A DNA stretch of 64,000 nucleotides, taken from assembly GCF_030248535.1 (NCBI RefSeq), contig NZ_JAHGAJ010000044.1, forward strand, positions 1 to 64,000, in the 5' to 3' direction. Every line of letters begins with the position of its first letter. Position 1 is the first letter of the stretch. Below are positions 59,360 through 64,000 of the stretch, one piece after another. The DNA comes from Vibrio sp. D404a. GTDB lineage: Bacteria; Pseudomonadota; Gammaproteobacteria; Enterobacterales; Vibrionaceae. The translations under genes were made by a program, and so were the position numbers. The notes beneath the pieces are model-generated. The model saw only the letters and a list, made by a program, of their open reading frames with translations. It was not told the DNA's origin and did not search any database.

Positions 59360-61990
59360 ATGAACGAGAAATACGCCGCTCTCAAGAGTAACGTAAGCAT
59401 GCTAGGACGCTTGCTAGGTAACACTATTCAAGACGCGCATGGCGACGTAATCCTAGAGAAAGTGGAAACTATCCGTAAACTTTCCAAGTCAGCTCGAGCT
59501 GGTAACCAAACTGACCGCGATAGCCTAGTTGAAGAGATCAAAAATTTACCGAACGAGCAGCTCACGCCAGTCGCTCGTGCTTTCAACCAATTTCTAAACC
59601 TCACCAACATGGCAGAGCAATACCATACGATTTCTCGCCACTGTGAAGAGCACGTTTGTGAACCAGACGTACTTCAATCTCTGTTCTCTAAGCTAAACCA
59701 AAATGACATCAGTAAGCTCGATGCAGCTCAAGCTGTACGCGACCTTAACATTGAGCTGGTGCTTACCGCGCACCCAACCGAAATCACTCGTCGCACCATG
59801 ATCAACAAGCTAGTTAAGATCAACGAGTGTCTATCTAAGCTTGAACTTAGCGACCTATCAAACAAAGAGCGCGTCAAAACCGAGCGTCGTCTAGAGCAAC
59901 TGATCGCTCAAGGCTGGCACTCAGACGTGATTCGTCAACAGCGTCCTACTCCGCTTGATGAAGCGAAATGGGGCTTTGCGGTTGTTGAAAACTCTCTTTG
60001 GGAAGCGGTGCCTGACTTCCTGCGTGAAATGGATGGCCGCTTGAAAGGCTTCCTTGGCGAAGGCCTTCCAATCGATGCGCGCCCTGTTCACTTCTCGTCT
60101 TGGATGGGCGGCGACCGTGACGGTAACCCATTTGTAACCCACTCAATCACCAAAGAAGTACTGCGCCTATCTCGCTGGAAGGCAGCTGACCTTTACCTAG
60201 GTGACATCAACGAGCTGATCACTGAACTGTCGATGACCAAGTGCAACGACACCGTTCGTGAACTGGCTGGTGATGAGCACGAGGCCTACCGTGCGATCCT
60301 TAAGAGCCTACGCACGCTGCTTACCGACACGCTAGAAGTGCTAGATGCGAAACTGCACGACGCAGAAGTACCGAAGAAAACAACACTACAGAATATCGAC
60401 CAACTGTGGACACCACTGTATGCGTGCTACAAGTCTCTGCACGAGTGCGGCATGGGCGTAATCGCTGACGGTTCACTACTGGATACGCTGCGTCGCCTTA
60501 AAGCCTTTGGCGTTCACTTGGTTCGCCTTGATATTCGCCAAGAAAGTACGCGCCACTCAGATGTACTGTCTGAGCTAACACGCTACCTAGGTATTGGCGA
60601 CTACGACCAATGGAGTGAGCAAGATAAGATTGCTTTCCTAACCAACGAACTTAGCTCGAAACGCCCGCTGCTACCACGCGATTGGGAGCCTTCAGAGCAA
60701 GTTAAAGAGGTTTTGGACACCTGTAAGGTGATTGCTGCACAGCCACGTGAAGCCTTTGGTGCTTACGTTATCTCAATGGCACGCACAGCATCGGATGTAC
60801 TGGCTGTTCACCTATTGCTGCAAGAATCAGGCTGCCCGTACCGCATGGACGTATGTCCTCTGTTCGAAACGCTCGATGACTTGAACAACTCAGAAGCTGT
60901 AATGAAGCAGCTAATGGGCATTGACTTGTACCGTGGCTTTATCCAGAACCACCAGATGGTGATGATCGGTTACTCTGACTCAGCGAAAGATGCGGGTGTA
61001 ATGTCTGCAGGTTGGGCGCAGTACGATGCAATGGATAAACTGGTTAAGGCATGTGAAGAAGAAGGCATCGAGCTGACTCTCTTCCACGGCCGTGGCGGTA
61101 CAGTAGGTCGTGGTGGCGCTCCAGCGCACGCTGCACTCCTTTCTCAGCCACCAAAGAGCTTGAAAGGCGGTCTACGTGTAACAGAACAAGGTGAGATGAT
61201 TCGCTTTAAACTGGGTCTACCCGACGTTGCAGTGAACAGCTTTAACCTATACGCAAGCGCGATCCTAGAAGCGAACCTACTTCCACCACCAGAGCCGAAG
61301 CAAGAGTGGCGCGATCTGATGGAAGTACTGTCACAGGTTTCTTGTGAAGCGTACCGCGGCGTAGTTCGTGGCGAAGAGAAATTCGTTCCTTACTTCCGTC
61401 AGGCAACCCCTGAACTAGAGCTTGGCAAGCTGCCTCTAGGCTCTCGTCCAGCGAAACGTAACCCTAACGGTGGTGTTGAGAGCCTGCGCGCTATTCCATG
61501 GATCTTCTCTTGGAGCCAAAACCGTTTGGTACTTCCAGCATGGTTGGGTGCCGGTGAAGCGATTCAGTACTCAGTCGACCAAGGTCATCAAGCCCTGCTC
61601 GAAGAGATGTGTCGTGAATGGCCATTCTTCTCGACTCGCTTGGGTATGCTTGAGATGGTTTACTCGAAGTGTAATATGGAAATCGCTAAGTACTACGACC
61701 AACGTTTGGTTGACGAAGAGCTACTTCCGCTAGGTGAGAAACTTCGCGAACAGCTGCAAAAAGACATCAAAGCGGTACTAAATGTAGAGAACAATGAGAA
61801 CTTGATGCAGAGCGACCCTTGGGGACAAGAGTCCATCCGTCTGCGCAACATCTACGTTGAGCCATTGAACATGCTGCAAGCCGAGCTTCTATACCGTACT
61901 CGTCAGAGTGAAACACCACCAGCAGAGCTAGAAGAAGCACTAATGGTGACCATTGCGGGTATCGCGGCAGGTATGCGCAACACCGGTTAA
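59360..61990 (+). CDS. ppc: Phosphoenolpyruvate carboxylase
   Basis: 876 residues. I start at [16 protein letters not shown] (59360), which aligns with E. coli Ppc and has AGGA five bases upstream; an earlier in-frame ATG adds 11 residues. The catalytic histidine is in [11 protein letters not shown] and the glycine loop is [12 protein letters not shown], with SYSD-type and C-terminal RNTG motifs present (ends [10 protein letters not shown]). It fixes bicarbonate onto PEP to form oxaloacetate. The argE-ppc adjacency matches E. coli. Confidence 0.98.
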   Translation: MNEKYAALKSNVSMLGRLLGNTIQDAHGDVILEKVETIRKLSKSARAGNQTDRDSLVEEIKNLPNEQLTPVARAFNQFLNLTNMAEQYHTISRHCEEHVCEPDVLQSLFSKLNQNDISKLDAAQAVRDLNIELVLTAHPTEITRRTMINKLVKINECLSKLELSDLSNKERVKTERRLEQLIAQGWHSDVIRQQRPTPLDEAKWGFAVVENSLWEAVPDFLREMDGRLKGFLGEGLPIDARPVHFSSWMGGDRDGNPFVTHSITKEVLRLSRWKAADLYLGDINELITELSMTKCNDTVRELAGDEHEAYRAILKSLRTLLTDTLEVLDAKLHDAEVPKKTTLQNIDQLWTPLYACYKSLHECGMGVIADGSLLDTLRRLKAFGVHLVRLDIRQESTRHSDVLSELTRYLGIGDYDQWSEQDKIAFLTNELSSKRPLLPRDWEPSEQVKEVLDTCKVIAAQPREAFGAYVISMARTASDVLAVHLLLQESGCPYRMDVCPLFETLDDLNNSEAVMKQLMGIDLYRGFIQNHQMVMIGYSDSAKDAGVMSAGWAQYDAMDKLVKACEEEGIELTLFHGRGGTVGRGGAPAHAALLSQPPKSLKGGLRVTEQGEMIRFKLGLPDVAVNSFNLYASAILEANLLPPPEPKQEWRDLMEVLSQVSCEAYRGVVRGEEKFVPYFRQATPELELGKLPLGSRPAKRNPNGGVESLRAIPWIFSWSQNRLVLPAWLGAGEAIQYSVDQGHQALLEEMCREWPFFSTRLGMLEMVYSKCNMEIAKYYDQRLVDEELLPLGEKLREQLQKDIKAVLNVENNENLMQSDPWGQESIRLRNIYVEPLNMLQAELLYRTRQSETPPAELEEALMVTIAGIAAGMRNTG

Positions 61991-62016
61991 GCAGAATAAT
62001 ATTCTAAATAGAGTAC

Positions 62017-62042
62017 AAAAGGTCGCCTATAGCGGCCTTTTT
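62017..62042 (+). terminator. Terminator of ppc
   Basis: A 10-bp stem, AAAAGGTCGC / GCGGCCTTTT (one T-G wobble) with a CTATA loop, leads into a T-rich stretch, 27 bases after the ppc stop. Confidence 0.85.
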
Positions 62043-62059
62043 ATTTCACCCAACAAACA

Positions 62060-62081
62060 CTATTGAGTCTTTTATCAGTTT
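62060..62081. promoter_or_regulatory. Candidate LuxR/HapR-type site upstream of aphA
   Basis: The 22-base window has TATTGA on the left and TTTATCA on the right, with the correct spacing of the LuxR/HapR palindrome (TTATTGATAAATTTATCAATAA), matching 15 of 22 positions. It is about 270 bases upstream of aphA. LuxR-type repression of aphA at high cell density is known in Vibrio; this particular site is a prediction. Confidence 0.45.
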
Positions 62082-62349
62082 TTTGGGTTATTTTGTCCAT
62101 GTATTCTACTTTATGCTTATTATTTAGATATACTACTGCTCCGCTGCGAGAACACTCCAATCAAAATATTTCGTGGCATCGGACTACGCAAGCTAGTCCA
62201 ACTAGGTGATAAACGGCTTTATAAGGTGACATAACCAACAACAAAGAGTGTTGGTGCAACTTAGACATAACCCAATATATCGTGCCGCAAGAAGCACACT
62301 TGATGTTTAAGTTTTTGTTTACTGTTTATTGACCATTTGGATTGAAGAC
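62082..62349 (+). promoter_or_regulatory. aphA promoter and leader region
   Basis: About 270 bases with no gene. It holds a small hairpin, CCAACA / TGTTGG (62235-62240 and 62249-62254), in what is probably the untranslated leader, and an AT-rich stretch before the start codon. Qrr small RNAs are known to pair with aphA leaders in Vibrio; the CCAACAAC...TGTTGG stretch is my candidate for that pairing. Confidence 0.4.
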
Positions 62350-62889
62350 ATGTCATTACCACACGTAATTCTAACCGTTTTAAGTACACGCGATGCTACT
62401 GGTTACGATATCACTAAAGAATTCTCAGCAAGCATTGGATACTTCTGGAAAGCTAGCCACCAACAAGTCTACCGCGAGCTCAATAAAATGGCTCAAAATG
62501 AACAGGTGACTTGCGTACTAGAACCTCAAGAAGGCAAACCTGACCGTAAAGTTTACTCAATCACAGACGCTGGCCGTCGTGCACTAGGCGACTGGTTCGA
62601 ACAACCAACCGCTCACCCAACTGTGCGTGATGAGTTCTCAGCAAAATTGATGGCTTGTGCTGTTCAGCCATCTGCAGCTTATCAAGTACAGCTTTCTGAG
62701 CTGGTTGAAGAGTCTCGCAAGCTGGTTTCTCACTACAAAGAGATCGAAGCGGCTTACTACGCAACGCCGTCAACTTTAGACAAGCAAGCGCGTCTAGAGC
62801 GACTAACATTGCGTCGTAACCTACTGATCCGTGAAGCTTGGATCATTTGGGCTGAAGAAGTTCTACTAGAGCTAGAAACGTTAGCGTAA
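62350..62889 (+). CDS. aphA: PadR-family quorum-sensing regulator AphA
   Basis: 179 residues, starting at MSLPHVILTVLSTRDATGYD (62350), which is the AphA N terminus as I know it from V. cholerae; an upstream in-frame start adds seven residues. An N-terminal winged helix (TGYDITKEFSASIGYFWKASHQQVYRELNKM) is followed by a C-terminal antiparallel helical dimerisation arm (about 100-179). AphA is the low-cell-density master regulator of quorum sensing and activates virulence genes in V. cholerae. It is convergent with metF. Confidence 0.97.
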   Translation: MSLPHVILTVLSTRDATGYDITKEFSASIGYFWKASHQQVYRELNKMAQNEQVTCVLEPQEGKPDRKVYSITDAGRRALGDWFEQPTAHPTVRDEFSAKLMACAVQPSAAYQVQLSELVEESRKLVSHYKEIEAAYYATPSTLDKQARLERLTLRRNLLIREAWIIWAEEVLLELETLA

Positions 62890-62927
62890 GTTAGACACTG
62901 GTAGCTTTCACCAGTAATTAGATAGGC

Positions 62928-62960
62928 AAAAGGCTTGAATACTGAGTATTCAAGCCTTTT
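62928..62960. terminator. Bidirectional terminator between aphA and metF
   Basis: A 15-bp perfect stem, AAAAGGCTTGAATAC / GTATTCAAGCCTTTT with a TGA loop, is flanked by A and T runs and lies between convergent genes. Confidence 0.93.
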
Positions 62961-62986
62961 TTGTACCCACTAGGAAGGGTTTTAAT

Positions 62987-63907
<921 letters not shown>

Positions 63908-63937
63908 TCAACCACTAAAAATCTCAAATCCTCAAAC

Positions 63938-63961
63938 CGACGTTTAGACGTCTATATGTCC
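63938..63961. promoter_or_regulatory. MetJ operator (tandem met boxes) upstream of metF
   Basis: Three contiguous 8-base units lie 52-75 bases upstream of metF: CGACGTTT (6 of 8), AGACGTCT (8 of 8, the exact consensus met box) and ATATGTCC (5 of 8). Tandem, unspaced octamers are the MetJ binding pattern. Confidence 0.75.
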
Positions 63962-64000
63962 ACAGAATGTATTGAATACGATTTAATGTCAACAGATCCA

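Overview
The window looks like a contiguous piece of the large chromosome of a Vibrio species. The gene order from the str operon through the crp, ast, trpS-dam-aroK, pilMNOPQ-mrcA, oxyR, arg, ppc and aphA blocks is the order I know from Vibrio, and parts of it (tuf-fusA-rpsGL-tusBCD-yheO-fkpA; slyX/slyD-yheV-kefBG-yheS-yheT-yheU-prkB-crp; trpS-gph-rpe-dam-damX-aroBK) are shared with E. coli. AphA, the ArgH-ArgA fusion and the peroxiredoxin-glutaredoxin hybrid point to Vibrionaceae. I see no tRNA, rRNA, insertion sequence, prophage or CRISPR array. Coding density is high and most operons end in clear intrinsic terminators.

Layout: 1-3470 str operon (tuf start, fusA, rpsG, rpsL) with a well-formed promoter; 3542-5297 tusBCD and a YheO-type regulator; 5480-9762 folding factors (FkpA, SlyD), a WD40 lipoprotein, SlyX, isoaspartyl peptidase and YheV; 9837-12220 KefB-KefG potassium efflux; 12391-18046 YheS, a TIGR02444 protein, YheT, YheU, PrkB and CRP; 18231-24001 a DUF1338 protein, the arginine succinyltransferase genes astD-astA-astC and pabA; 24149-32921 an accessory-looking block with an endonuclease I, two large surface or secreted LTD/EEP nuclease-family proteins with GlyGly-CTERM tails, and a porin; 33510-40542 trpS, gph, rpe, dam, damX, aroB, aroK; 40717-45173 pilMNOPQ, divergent from mrcA; 47962-51962 oxyR, prx-grx, an Lpd-like flavoprotein and RidA; 52050-59091 a DUF3624 protein and the divergent argE / argCBGH(A) cluster; 59360 to the end ppc, aphA and metF.

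The genes form coherent modules: translation and tRNA thiolation; electrophile and potassium protection; arginine synthesis (argCBGH(A), argE) beside arginine catabolism (ast); an oxidative-stress block with a visible OxyR-type operator between oxyR and prx-grx; type IV pilus assembly, used in competence, beside a cell wall synthase; and extracellular DNA breakdown (three nuclease-family proteins and a porin).

The most notable observation is that one of the two large nuclease-like proteins (25093-28470) has replaced two canonical catalytic aspartates of the EEP fold, while its neighbour (28584-31799) keeps them. This suggests a degenerate, possibly structural or DNA-binding paralogue in an extracellular DNA locus. 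Several strong non-coding structures also stand out: stacked hairpins between rpsG and fusA, a long nested inverted repeat between pilQ and aroK, a perfect inverted repeat before astC, and a structured leader before the Lpd-like gene.
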